In this document: positions 15,285 through 23,169 of the stretch, piece by piece | Position numbering within the stretch: position 1 is the first letter of the stretch | How the letters are laid out: the number at the start of each line of letters is the position of its first letter | Position numbers and translations under genes: made by a program | The notes under the pieces: model-generated | Database searches by the model: none | Told to the model about the DNA's origin: nothing | Seen by the model: only the letters and a program-made list of their open reading frames with translations | Source: M55B129 sp034189085 | GTDB taxonomy: Bacteria; Bacillota; Dethiobacteria; DTU022 | Direction of reading: 5' to 3' | Length of the DNA: 27,850 nucleotides | Assembly: GCA_034189085.1 (NCBI GenBank) | Contig: JAXHVH010000033.1 | Span: 1-27,850, forward strand

Positions 15285-17333
15285 ATGAAAAAATTTCAGC
15301 CATTTTATTATATAATCATTCTCACCAGCCTCTTTATCCTGGCCGGGTTAGCTGTTTACACAATTCAGATGTTGCCCGGCACTGAGACTTCTGAAACTAC
15401 CATTGAGCCACAGGGAGAGAATCAGGGTGAAGCCCTCTATGATCTCTGGTTCAGCAGTGTGAAGGTATATGATCTCAGTGTTGATCATGCCCTAAACAGA
15501 ATTTTATTCAGTGCAGATAATAATACGATTAGCCTTCTCGACCGGGACAGGAAGCTGCTCTGGGACGAGACATTTTCTACTGCTCCCAGCCAGGCGAAGC
15601 TATCTTCCTGCGGTAGTTATGCAGTTGTTGGCACTGCCGGGGGGAGAATCCACTTTACCTCCACTGATCAAAGTTATAGCTGGGATAACGAAGGGGATCC
15701 CGTTGAGCATATTGCCCTTTCGCCCACTGCCTCCTGGATTGCCGCCGCTCGTTCTGAGCCGGCATACAACAATCACCATATCGATCTTTTCAATCGGGAC
15801 GGGGAATTGATCTGGACTGTTGAAACGGGGCCGATTGTCAACCTTTTTCTGTCCAGTGAGTATTTGGAGCAGGCCAATGTATTTTATACCTACCTGGAAC
15901 AGGAGGAGCCAGCCATAGCGGCTGTTAATATGGACGGCTCAGAACTATGGCATTATCAGGGGCAGTCGCTGGCTGCCGTATCCAAGGACGGTAACCATCT
16001 TGCTGCAGTAGCCGGAAATAAGCTCATTGTTTATGATTCACTTGGCTACACCCTCTGGGAAAACGAACTACCTTTTGAACCGGAAGCGGTAGTCTTTAAC
16101 CCTCAGAATTATAACCGCCTGCTGGTGTACGGGAAACGAGAAGGAGTGGGAGAAAATCTTTATTATTTTGACCTGGCTGAAGATTTACTCTGGATGAAAC
16201 GAATACCCGACGGTTCACTTATTGCCTTCACCGTCGGCGGCCAACATATTGTAACTGCTTCCTGGCAGCATTACCGGGAAGATTATACCCAGATGATTCT
16301 CATGGGCCAGGACGGTAATGAGATTAACAGCTGGGAGGTGGCGATGCGTGTAAATAAATTGACCATATCAGGGCATCCTTATCTCGTAGTGGTATGCGGA
16401 GAAGACGGCTACATCGATTTGATTGATCTGCGCCCGTTATTGAATAACAACGGTGGAGAGGGAACTGCCACTGCTCCTGTTTATAATCCCGTTAGAACTG
16501 CTCCCCGGAATGGCGAAAGCAGGGTGACACTTTATTTTATCGATGAAAACACCAACCTGGTCCCGGTTAGCCGATCGGTGGGCACTACTGATAATCCTTA
16601 CCAGACGGCACTCGATGAGTTGATTCGCGGGCCTTCCCGTGGCAGTGCTCTTTACCGGACTATCCCCGGTAAGAATATCGATATTGAAACACTCTTTGAT
16701 CCTGCCTCCGGCCGGTTGACCCTTGATATGGCCCCGGAACTGGCCCAGATGTCTGGATTGGCCCAGAGCACAGCAGCCCTCGATTCGATTCTCTACACAA
16801 TAGGTGCTTTCCCGGAAATTAAAGAAGTTTACCTGACTATGGACAGTCAGGCCCTTGCTGTCTTCGGGGAAGGGATTACCCTCAACCAACCTCTCGAACC
16901 GAAAAGGCGGCAATCTCCTGTGTATATCCCGGTAACCAGCGGGAACAGGTACTACCTGATCAACGGGGAAGGGGCTTCGGAAGATGGTTCTTCTCCGGCC
17001 CTGGCTTCACTGGTTGAACAATCTCTGCAGGCCTGCCGTTCACTGTCTTTTGTTTCTTCCGACCTCATCCTTAATGATCTCGAGGTATCACCGGAAAAAG
17101 TGCAAATTGATGTAAACAGTGCTTTGCAAGATCTGTTCCCTGCCGGCAATGGGGAACAGCAGAGATTAAGGGTTACCCTGGTTCTTGATGCCCTGTTTAT
17201 GACTGTTTTTGCAAATACGGATACACAGCGAGTGGAGATAACGGTTAGCGGAGAAAGATGGATCCCGCCGGCCGGTTACCCTTCCTTAACTCGCTTTTAC
17301 GGTCAGCCTTTTTTTGTCAATCCCGAGCCATAA
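15285..17333 (+). CDS. Membrane-anchored beta-propeller protein with C-terminal GerMN domain(s)
   Basis: 682 residues. A Lys-containing N-terminus and one TM segment (about residues 8-28) indicate an extracytoplasmic protein anchored by its N-terminus. Residues about 50-390 form WD40/PQQ-like repeats (recurring blade phrases such as LLDRDRKLLW, LFNRDGELIW, VNMDGSELWHY, VYDSLGYTLWE). A GerMN domain follows from about 415 to 540 (VTLYFIDENTNLVPVSR, ALDELIRGPS, RLTLDM). A second, more degenerate GerMN-like segment runs to the C-terminus (VQIDVNSAL, RLRVTLVLDAL). GerMN is known from spore germination protein GerM and LpqB-type lipoproteins. ATG 15285 has CGGAGGTG at proper spacing; upstream starts lack an SD. 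It may act in the envelope with the adjacent sensor kinase, which is inference. Confidence 0.8.
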   Translation: MKKFQPFYYIIILTSLFILAGLAVYTIQMLPGTETSETTIEPQGENQGEALYDLWFSSVKVYDLSVDHALNRILFSADNNTISLLDRDRKLLWDETFSTAPSQAKLSSCGSYAVVGTAGGRIHFTSTDQSYSWDNEGDPVEHIALSPTASWIAAARSEPAYNNHHIDLFNRDGELIWTVETGPIVNLFLSSEYLEQANVFYTYLEQEEPAIAAVNMDGSELWHYQGQSLAAVSKDGNHLAAVAGNKLIVYDSLGYTLWENELPFEPEAVVFNPQNYNRLLVYGKREGVGENLYYFDLAEDLLWMKRIPDGSLIAFTVGGQHIVTASWQHYREDYTQMILMGQDGNEINSWEVAMRVNKLTISGHPYLVVVCGEDGYIDLIDLRPLLNNNGGEGTATAPVYNPVRTAPRNGESRVTLYFIDENTNLVPVSRSVGTTDNPYQTALDELIRGPSRGSALYRTIPGKNIDIETLFDPASGRLTLDMAPELAQMSGLAQSTAALDSILYTIGAFPEIKEVYLTMDSQALAVFGEGITLNQPLEPKRRQSPVYIPVTSGNRYYLINGEGASEDGSSPALASLVEQSLQACRSLSFVSSDLILNDLEVSPEKVQIDVNSALQDLFPAGNGEQQRLRVTLVLDALFMTVFANTDTQRVEITVSGERWIPPAGYPSLTRFYGQPFFVNPEP

Positions 17334-17354
17334 GAACCGTAATGAGCAAATAAT

Positions 17355-17383
17355 TTGTCAACCTCCCTTCTTTAAGCTAAAAT
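17355..17383 (+). promoter_or_regulatory. Sigma-A promoter of argS-serS
   Basis: TTGTCA (17355-17360) and TAAAAT (17378-17383) are 17 nt apart, ending 28 nt before the argS start. No T-box lies between promoter and gene. Confidence 0.8.
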
Positions 17384-17411
17384 ATACGAAAAAGCGTCGA
17401 GGAGACAAACA

Positions 17412-19121
17412 ATGCAAAAGCTTAAAGAAGAAATCGGTCAGGTCCTTGCTCCGCTGGTCGACCTTGACCCGTCTGAAGTAATCAACCTGCTGGAAGTTCC
17501 TCCGGAATCGGAGTTTGGGGATCTCGCTTTCCCCTGCTATGTTCTATCGAAAAAATTGAAGAAGGCCCCTCTGCTGATCGCCCGTGAGCTCAGTGAAAAA
17601 TTGGCTGACGCCGAAGGCCATTTTTGGGGAAAAGCTGAGCCAAGAGGGCCGTACATCAATTTTTATATTGACCCGCAGGCATTTGGCCGGGAAATCTTAA
17701 ACCAGATCTGGCGGCAGGGTTTGAATTACGGTCATACCAATATCGGAAATGGCGGCAACGTACCTATTGATTATTCCTCGCCCAACATTGCTAAACCTTT
17801 CGGTGTGGGGCATATTCGTTCCACAGTTATTGGCCATGCTCTCTATCTTATCTACAGGGCCATGGGCTATAACAGCATTGGCATCAACCATCTCGGTGAC
17901 TGGGGGACCCAGTTCGGGAAGCTGATAGTGGCTTTTGAGCGGTGGGGTGATCAAAAAGAGCTGGAATCTGATCCGGTGAACTATCTCTATCATCTATATG
18001 TTCGTTTTCACCAGGAAGCAGACAAGGACCCTGCGCTGGATGATGAAGCCCGCCTCTGGTTCAAGAAGCTGGAAAAGGGTGAAGAAGAAGCAACAGCTTA
18101 CTGGAAGCGCTTCAGGCAGCTTAGCCTGGAAAATTATGCAATGATTTACGATCTGCTGGGGATCAAATTCGAGTACTTCCACGGAGAAAGCCACTACAAT
18201 AAAATGCTTGACGATGTAATCAAACTGGTTCTCGAGAAGGGCATAGCCAAAGAAAGTGAAGGGGCCCTGATCGTCGACCTTGAGCCGTACGGTTTGCCCC
18301 CGGTTATGCTGCGGAAAAAAGACGGCGCCACCCTCTATATCACCCGTGATCTGGCGGCGGCTATCTATCGTCATGAGCGGTTTAATTTTGCCCGTTCTCT
18401 TTATGTAGTAGGAGCGGAACAGACGCTTCACTTTCAACAGTTGTTCAAGGTCCTGGAACTACTTGGTTTTGAATGGGCTCGGGATTGTGTGCATGTGCCC
18501 TTCGGTTTAATTCGTTTCAAAGAGGGGCGCATGTCGACACGGGCAGGGAAAATAATCCTGCTGGACGAAGTTTTGCAGCGGTCTATTAACCTTGCCCGTC
18601 AGATTATTGAGGAAAAAAACCCTGATCTCGAGGATAAGGAATATGCCGCCAGGGCTGTCGGAATAGGGGCAGTCCGGTTTGGCGATCTCAGCAATGACCG
18701 TATCAAAAACATTGAATTTGACTGGGATAAAGTGCTTGATTTTTCAGGCGAAACAGCAGCCTATATTCAATATGCTCATGCCCGAATCTGCAGTATCTTA
18801 CGCAAAGCCGAACCGGATTATCGGCAGTGGGACGACAGGGCAGTTACCCTGCTGACCGAAGAGGAAGAGCTTACTCTCATTAAAACACTTGCCCTTCTGC
18901 CCGATAAAATTATTGCTTCTGCTGAAAATTATCGACCTTCTATCCTGGCTCGCTATCTCATTGATGTGGCCCGGGAGTTTAACCGTTTTTACCATCACTG
19001 CCCTGTATTGAACAGCAGCAACGATTTAAAACATGGCAGGCTGCTGCTCATAGATGCCACCAGGCAGGTTATTAAAAACGGGCTGGGATTACTGGGCATC
19101 ATTGCTCCAGAAGAAATGTAG
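17412..19121 (+). CDS. argS: Arginyl-tRNA synthetase
   Basis: A class I synthetase of 569 residues that charges tRNA-Arg. An N-terminal Add-1 tRNA-recognition domain covers about residues 1-90. The HIGH-like motif is in GVGHIRST, followed by GINHLGDWGTQFG. EGRMSTRAGK is the degenerate KMSKS loop that is usual for ArgRS. The DALR anticodon-binding domain covers the C-terminus, from about AAYIQYAHARI to GLGLLGI. ATG 17412 has GAGGAGA upstream. serS follows after 48 nt with no terminator between them. Confidence 0.97.
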   Translation: MQKLKEEIGQVLAPLVDLDPSEVINLLEVPPESEFGDLAFPCYVLSKKLKKAPLLIARELSEKLADAEGHFWGKAEPRGPYINFYIDPQAFGREILNQIWRQGLNYGHTNIGNGGNVPIDYSSPNIAKPFGVGHIRSTVIGHALYLIYRAMGYNSIGINHLGDWGTQFGKLIVAFERWGDQKELESDPVNYLYHLYVRFHQEADKDPALDDEARLWFKKLEKGEEEATAYWKRFRQLSLENYAMIYDLLGIKFEYFHGESHYNKMLDDVIKLVLEKGIAKESEGALIVDLEPYGLPPVMLRKKDGATLYITRDLAAAIYRHERFNFARSLYVVGAEQTLHFQQLFKVLELLGFEWARDCVHVPFGLIRFKEGRMSTRAGKIILLDEVLQRSINLARQIIEEKNPDLEDKEYAARAVGIGAVRFGDLSNDRIKNIEFDWDKVLDFSGETAAYIQYAHARICSILRKAEPDYRQWDDRAVTLLTEEEELTLIKTLALLPDKIIASAENYRPSILARYLIDVAREFNRFYHHCPVLNSSNDLKHGRLLLIDATRQVIKNGLGLLGIIAPEEM

Positions 19122-19169
19122 CCTTGCAGCATCACCGGTATACAGCGCAGCAACAGGGAGGAACATTAA

Positions 19170-20447
19170 ATGCTCGATTTGAAATTTGTCCGTGAAAATC
19201 CTGAAACAATCCGCCAGGCTATGGAAATGAAAAATGAGCTAGGCGATCTCGACGGGGTGCTGGCCCTGGACAGCGAACGGCGCGACCTACTTAAAGAAGC
19301 GGAAGAATTAAGGCAGCTTCGCAACAGGGTATCAAAAGAGATTGGCCAGGCAGGCGCCGACAGTGAAGCGGCGCAGAAGAAAAAAGAAGAAATGAAGGCA
19401 GTAGCGGCCAAAATAAAAACACTTGATGAGCAGTTGCGCCAGGTTGACAGTAACATGGAACTGCTCCTGCTCGGTTTGCCCAATATCCCTGATCCCGTAG
19501 TTCCTCCGGGAAAGGATGAATCCGACAATGTTGTGGTGCGCCGCTGGGGAGAAATACCACAGTTTTTCTTTGAACCCCTTGCCCACTGGGATATCGGTAC
19601 CAATCTCGATATTCTCGATTTTCCCCGTGCGGGTAAAATAACCGGCAGCCGTTTTGCTCTCTATTACGGGGCCGGTGCGCGCCTGGAAAGAGCGCTCATT
19701 AATTTCATGCTCGATCTGCACACCACAGAGCATGGTTACCGGGAAGTATTTCCCCCCTTCATGGTCAATACGGCCAGTATGATTGGGACGGGCCAGCTGC
19801 CCAAGTTCGCTGAGGATGCTTTCCGGGTGGAAGGGACCGACTACTACCTTATCCCTACCGCTGAAGTGCCGGTAACCAACCTGCACCGGGATGAGATACT
19901 GGAAGAAGAGCAACTGCCTATATGTTATGCTGCCTACAGCGCCTGCTTCCGGTCGGAAGCCGGTGCGCACGGCCGTGATACCCGCGGCTTGATCCGCCAG
20001 CACCAGTTCAACAAAGTTGAGCTGGTCAAATTTGTCCGCCCTGAGGATTCTGACGACGAGCTGGAGAAGCTAACTAATGACGCTGAAAAGGTCCTTCAGC
20101 TTCTCGGCCTGCCTTACCGGGTCATGCTGATGTGTGCCGGCGATCTCGGCTTTGCCCCGGCTAAAAAATATGATCTCGAAGTGTGGCTGCCCGCCTATGA
20201 CACCTACCGGGAAATCTCTTCCTGCAGCAATTTTCACGATTTCCAGGCCCGGCGAGCCGGAATCCGCTATCGCCCCTCGGCGGGTAAAAAAACACGCTTT
20301 GTCCATACCCTCAACGGTTCGGGGGTAGCTGTGGGAAGGACGGTAGCGGCTATTTTGGAAAATTATCAGCAGGAAGACGGCAGCGTAATCATTCCAGAAG
20401 TATTAAGGCCTTATTTCAACGGCGAAGATAGGATCACAGCCCCGTGA
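19170..20447 (+). CDS. serS: Seryl-tRNA synthetase
   Basis: A class II synthetase of 425 residues. The N-terminal long coiled-coil arm (about residues 25-105, rich in K/E/Q) grips the tRNA-Ser variable arm. Motif 2 (FRSEAGAHGRDTRGLIRQHQF) and motif 3 (GSGVAVGRTVAAILENYQ) carry the ATP and serine sites. The start follows AGGGAGGAA. Two tRNA-Ser genes lie about 2.4 kb downstream, and a terminator-like hairpin follows the stop. Confidence 0.97.
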   Translation: MLDLKFVRENPETIRQAMEMKNELGDLDGVLALDSERRDLLKEAEELRQLRNRVSKEIGQAGADSEAAQKKKEEMKAVAAKIKTLDEQLRQVDSNMELLLLGLPNIPDPVVPPGKDESDNVVVRRWGEIPQFFFEPLAHWDIGTNLDILDFPRAGKITGSRFALYYGAGARLERALINFMLDLHTTEHGYREVFPPFMVNTASMIGTGQLPKFAEDAFRVEGTDYYLIPTAEVPVTNLHRDEILEEEQLPICYAAYSACFRSEAGAHGRDTRGLIRQHQFNKVELVKFVRPEDSDDELEKLTNDAEKVLQLLGLPYRVMLMCAGDLGFAPAKKYDLEVWLPAYDTYREISSCSNFHDFQARRAGIRYRPSAGKKTRFVHTLNGSGVAVGRTVAAILENYQQEDGSVIIPEVLRPYFNGEDRITAP

Positions 20448-20478
20448 TTCAAGAAAATCAAAAAAGGTTGATGCTGGG

Positions 20479-20505
20479 ACAGGTACCGCGGTGAGTGGTA
20501 CCTGT
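20479..20505 (+). terminator. Probable terminator after serS
   Basis: Perfect 9-bp arms (ACAGGTACC at 20479-20487 and GGTACCTGT at 20497-20505) have a 9-nt loop. Only a short T tract (GTTTAA) follows. Confidence 0.6.
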
Positions 20506-20664
20506 TTAACTGCAAGGAGAATCCAGCTGACAGCAGGATTGGCAGTATCAATAAAACGGGAAGAAGTTGTCTGTAATTTCCAGTTGTATTTGAACAGACA
20601 TCAGCATGAGGGTTTGTTCAATATCAGTAAAAGAAACTAATTGAGAAAAGGGAGACCCTATTTT

Positions 20665-20916
20665 ATGGCCAGAAAGATACCGGCGGGCATACTAGGCGGG
20701 TTGCTCGGCTTTATTGCTGGTTTAATAGGCGGAGCTTTTCTTGGTCTGGTCATTGGCGGAACGTTCTTTGGATGGCTGGAAATTCCCGGCTACCCTTTTA
20801 TGCCGGCATATGAATTGGCAGCATATACAGGTGCTGCCCTCGGCACCCTGATTGTTACACCGCTGGGGATTAAACTTGCCTTGAAGATAACCGGCCGCAA
20901 AGGTAACCAGGATTAA
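20665..20916 (+). CDS. Small glycine-rich membrane protein, function unknown
   Basis: 83 residues. The first hydrophobic stretch is glycine-rich with small-residue spacing (GGLLGFIAGLIGGAFLGLVIGG truncated here by family-neutral reading: roughly residues 7-30). A short loop GYPFMPAYE precedes a second hydrophobic segment (about 55-75) and a basic tail, KITGRKGNQD. The pattern suggests two helices packed by glycine-zipper contacts. ATG 20665 has AAAGGGAG about 12 nt upstream; a TTG eight codons earlier lacks an SD. It stands alone between serS and a convergent gene. No family was recognised. Confidence 0.6.
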   Translation: MARKIPAGILGGLLGFIAGLIGGAFLGLVIGGTFFGWLEIPGYPFMPAYELAAYTGAALGTLIVTPLGIKLALKITGRKGNQD

Positions 20917-21013
20917 AGATTGCAATTAATTGATGATGTAGTTGATGGCTAAGGAAAAGTTTTACAAAGGTTATGCTCACTTCAATCTACGCAGGGAGCG
21001 GCCAACCTGCTTT

Positions 21014-21628
21014 TCAAAACCCTATGTTTTCTCCCACAATAAGAACATGCATATCCACACCAGATGGTTTGCCTTCTATGATTGTCGTAACATTGCACAT
21101 TCTATGAGGCGAATTACAATCATGGCACTTACCTGTTTTAGCACAGGGGGTATTTAATCCAAGACGGCGGGCATTTAAAGGGCAGGCAACATCTTTCACC
21201 CGCTGCAGGGCATTATCAAGATTTTCGGCAATCTTATTAATTCCTGCTACGACCAATACTTTCTTCGGGCCAAAGACCATTGAAGCGACTCGATTGCCGG
21301 TGCCGTCAATGTTGACCAGCCTCCCATCCTCAGAAATTGCATTGCTACTGCACAGGTATGTATCTGCATTCATTGCTTTGTGGCGGATCATGGCAGCTTC
21401 TTCCGGGTTTTTAGCATGCCAGTGCCAGTAAACTGTGCATCCTTTTTCCTTGAGCAGTAATTCTATCTTAAGTTCGTTAATTGTTTCTGACCCGCCGATT
21501 CCTACGGTGCTGTGGGGCTGGATATGGGACAGCACCCACTTTGCAGCCTCTCTGCGATTTTTAACATAAAAACAGGGGATATTCCTTCTCCTGAACGACG
21601 TCAGCAAATTATTGATTTGATCAGTCAT
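21014..21628 (-). CDS. LUD-domain (DUF162) protein
   Basis: 204 residues of the LUD/LutC-like superfamily. Visible signatures are TVGIGGSETINELKI near residue 42, the NIDGTGNRVASMVFGPKKVLVVAG block, and a C-terminal cysteine-rich segment PCAKTGKCHDCNSPHRMCN typical of the stand-alone DUF162 proteins of anaerobes. LutC-type relatives take part in lactate oxidation with LutA and LutB, but neither partner is present here, so the role is undefined. The cysteines may bind metal. The start ATG 21628 is preceded by AAAGGTGG. The gene is divergent from the cysteine-rich miniprotein at 21888. Confidence 0.85.
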   Translation of the reverse strand: MTDQINNLLTSFRRRNIPCFYVKNRREAAKWVLSHIQPHSTVGIGGSETINELKIELLLKEKGCTVYWHWHAKNPEEAAMIRHKAMNADTYLCSSNAISEDGRLVNIDGTGNRVASMVFGPKKVLVVAGINKIAENLDNALQRVKDVACPLNARRLGLNTPCAKTGKCHDCNSPHRMCNVTTIIEGKPSGVDMHVLIVGENIGF

Positions 21629-21723
21629 TGCTCATCAAGGCCACCTTTCCGTTTATTGAATTAAGTAAGAAATCAGCATTTCATGAACCATCTTCAATGA
21701 GTGCTGCATCAATAGTTGCTGTA

Positions 21724-21729
21724 ATTATA
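21724..21729 (-). promoter_or_regulatory. -10 element of the LUD gene promoter
   Basis: TATAAT on the minus strand within ACTGTATAAT, about 95 nt upstream of the start. The -35 is weak. The same ACTGTATAAT decamer occurs in the uspA promoter. Confidence 0.5.
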
Positions 21730-21790
21730 CAGTATTTTATTGTTTTTGTTCCCTTCTTCCCAGTAATTGCCCCTGGTTAAGTAAAACCAC

Positions 21791-21818
21791 TTTACAAAAT
21801 AGCAAAGCTTTGTAATAA
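21791..21818 (+). promoter_or_regulatory. Candidate promoter with overlapping inverted repeat, upstream of the Cys-rich miniprotein
   Basis: TTTACA (21791-21796) and TAATAA (21813-21818) are 16 nt apart. The arms TTACAAA (21792-21798) and TTTGTAA (21809-21815) form an inverted repeat across the promoter. This is the geometry of a repressor operator, although a chance AT-rich match cannot be excluded. Confidence 0.4.
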
Positions 21819-21841
21819 TCATTATTAATGTTGTAAAAATA

Positions 21842-21865
21842 AAGAGATATTTAGAATTATCTCTT
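21842..21865 (+). promoter_or_regulatory. Leader hairpin / inverted repeat before the miniprotein RBS
   Basis: AAGAGATA (21842-21849) and TATCTCTT (21858-21865) are perfect 8-nt inverted arms around an 8-nt loop. They lie 8 nt before AAGGAGG. The element could be an mRNA hairpin or a protein-binding site. Confidence 0.4.
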
Positions 21866-21887
21866 CAGTTGTTAAGGAGGATGGCAA

Positions 21888-22046
21888 ATGAAGATAAAAG
21901 ACAAACGCATGAAAACCGCCCGGAGTTCCGTTATGACAAAAATGGAGGCAAACGGTTATTATCCCTGTTTATGCATCGGCACCAGGCACCCCTGTAACTA
22001 TCATTGTAAAAAATGCATATTTGAAGCCATATATTGCTCAAAATAA
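21888..22046 (+). CDS. Cysteine-rich 52-residue miniprotein with CX3CX2C motif, unknown
   Basis: The translation is basic at the N-terminus (MKIKDKRMKTARS) and cysteine-rich at the C-terminus (YYPCLCIGTRHP, then CNYHCKKCIFEAIYCSK). Six Cys are at residues 27, 29, 36, 40, 43 and 50. C36-C40-C43 form CX3CX2C, the spacing of the radical SAM [4Fe-4S] loop, but no TIM-barrel follows. A metal-binding or disulfide peptide, or a peptide substrate for a modifying enzyme, are alternatives. ATG 21888 is 7 nt after a perfect AAGGAGG. The ATG at 21881 abuts the SD and opens a different 38-codon frame without Cys pattern, so it is rejected. A strong terminator 28 nt after the stop makes this a discrete monocistronic unit. 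No family was recognised. Confidence 0.65.
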   Translation: MKIKDKRMKTARSSVMTKMEANGYYPCLCIGTRHPCNYHCKKCIFEAIYCSK

Positions 22047-22073
22047 TAATGCATAATTATGCCGCGTAATTTA

Positions 22074-22111
22074 AATTTCCCAGAGCTCATCACTCTGGGA
22101 AATTAATTTTT
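22074..22111 (+). terminator. Intrinsic terminator of the Cys-rich gene
   Basis: A 12-bp perfect stem (22074-22085 with 22093-22104) has a 7-nt loop and is followed by TTAATTTTT. It may also serve the convergent uspA transcript, because the stem is symmetrical and A-rich sequence precedes it. Confidence 0.9.
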
Positions 22112-22155
22112 AGCACAGCATGTATTGGATAAAATTCTATAAAACTAATTTCATT

Positions 22156-22590
22156 TTATCTAACTACAACTACTGAGCACTTATCTGCCTGCTGAACAAC
22201 GGCATTACTGACACTGCCGAGCAAAGCTTTTTTCAATCCGCCCAATCCCCTGCTGCCGATGACAATAAAATCAAACCCTTCACCACAGCCAACTTCCACA
22301 ATAGTTTCTGCCGGCTGTCCTTCTTTAAAGATAGTACGGGCTTTTATTCCCTTTCCTTCCAGAAATGCTGAAGCATCTTTTAAAATCTTTTCTCTCTGTT
22401 TCTTTTCTTCTTCTTTTATTTCAACCTGCCTTTCGATGCCCTGCCGTGAGTATGCTTCGATGTAAGGCCTCTCTTCGTAAACATTAATTACTGCCACTTC
22501 TTCGGCATTACATCCTCCGGCCAGTAATACAGCTTTTTCTAAAGCTTTTTGACTTTGCTCTGACCCGTCCGTGCAAACCAGGAATTTCAT
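22156..22590 (-). CDS. Universal stress protein, UspA family
   Basis: 144 residues in a single Usp domain. MKFLVCTDGSEQSQKAL starts the fold. The ATP-binding signature GSRGLGGLKKALLGSVS fits G-2X-G-9X-G(S), so it is an ATP-binding rather than a UspA-sensu-stricto type. A charged, coiled-coil-prone insertion (EIKEEEKKQREKIL) lies at about residues 57-70. The ATG has GAAAGGAGCG upstream. It is a single gene with its own promoter, convergent with the Cys-rich miniprotein. It is likely induced under stress, by family knowledge only. Confidence 0.93.
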   Translation of the reverse strand: MKFLVCTDGSEQSQKALEKAVLLAGGCNAEEVAVINVYEERPYIEAYSRQGIERQVEIKEEEKKQREKILKDASAFLEGKGIKARTIFKEGQPAETIVEVGCGEGFDFIVIGSRGLGGLKKALLGSVSNAVVQQADKCSVVVVR

Positions 22591-22835
22591 TTTAAAGCGC
22601 TCCTTTCGTGATATTGTTCAGGGATCCTTGTTCTGATTATACAGTAATTTTAGAATAAATAAAACAGAATCGTTGCGGAATCGATATGTGAAGACTTAAT
22701 GAACAGCATGGAAAGTTTACCGGCTTAGGGGGTCATTTTTTCTGCTTAAACGGGGTTTCGTTTGATGACGGAGCAACCTTATTAGCTCTGCAGCTTTAAA
22801 TTTAACACAATTATAAAATGCCCTGTTTTACTCAA
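22591..22835. other. Non-coding gap between uspA and the tRNA promoter
   Basis: Apart from the uspA promoter at its left end this AT-rich stretch holds no ORF with an RBS, no clear hairpin, and no repeat that I can see. The tRNA operon promoter starts immediately to the right. Confidence 0.6.
22636..22641 (-). promoter_or_regulatory. -10 element of the uspA-family gene promoter
   Basis: TATAAT on the minus strand in the context TTACTGTATAAT, about 46 nt before the start codon. The -35 region is a poor match (TTTTAT). Confidence 0.5.
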
Positions 22836-22864
22836 TTGACACAGTCATGCTGCTTTGCTATACT
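22836..22864 (+). promoter_or_regulatory. Promoter of the tRNA Ser-Ser-Arg operon
   Basis: TTGACA (22836-22841) and TATACT (22859-22864) have a 17-nt spacer, ending 24 nt before the first tRNA. This is close to consensus, as expected for stable RNA. Confidence 0.88.
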
Positions 22865-22888
22865 GAAACATGCAAAACAGCCTTTTTG

Positions 22889-22975
22889 GGAGGGGTGTCC
22901 GAGAGGTTTAAGGAGCTAGTCTTGAAAACTAGTGACCCGAAAGGGCCGTGGGTTCGAATCCCACCCCCTCCGCCA
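22889..22975 (+). tRNA. tRNA-Ser (anticodon UGA)
   Basis: Acceptor arm GGAGGGG pairs with CCCCTCC, with a G discriminator and encoded CCA. The anticodon loop CTTGAAA gives TGA at 22923-22925. A long class II variable arm (TGACCCGAAAGGGCC) and GGTTCGAATCC T-loop are present. It reads UCA and, by wobble, other UCN codons. Confidence 0.97.
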
Positions 22976-22986
22976 GGAGAGAGTAC

Positions 22987-23080
22987 GGAGAGATGGCCGA
23001 GAGGTCGAAGGCGGTCGCCTGCTAAGCGATTAAGTGGGTAAAAGCCTGCTTCGAGGGTTCGAATCCCTCTCTCTCCGCCA
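22987..23080 (+). tRNA. tRNA-Ser (anticodon GCU)
   Basis: Acceptor GGAGAGA pairs with TCTCTCC and CCA is encoded. The anticodon stem GTCGC/GCGAT closes loop CTGCTAA, giving GCT at 23021-23023. The class II long variable arm and GGGTTCGAATCCC T-arm are intact. It reads AGC and AGU. Confidence 0.97.
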
Positions 23081-23083
23081 TAT

Positions 23084-23161
23084 GCGCCCGTAGCTCAGTC
23101 CGGATAGAGTAACTGACTACGAATCAGGAGGTCGCAGGTTCAAATCCTGCCGGGCGCACCA
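23084..23161 (+). tRNA. tRNA-Arg (anticodon ACG)
   Basis: Acceptor GCGCCCG pairs with CGGGCGC, with discriminator A and encoded CCA. Anticodon loop CTACGAA gives ACG at 23119-23121, whose A34 is normally deaminated to inosine to read CGU/C/A. AGGTTCAAATCCT forms the T-arm. Accessory DNA begins about 70 nt downstream. Confidence 0.97.
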
Positions 23162-23169
23162 GTAAAATA

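Noticed and set aside
20479..20505. GGTACCGCGG at the serS hairpin, resembling a T-box core
   Set aside because: It lies downstream of serS, lacks GGTGG and Stem I elements, and no amino acid gene follows. It is simply one arm and loop of the terminator hairpin.
22847..23041. An ORF across the tRNA-Ser genes
   Set aside because: It is a reading-frame artefact covering two structurally clear tRNAs.
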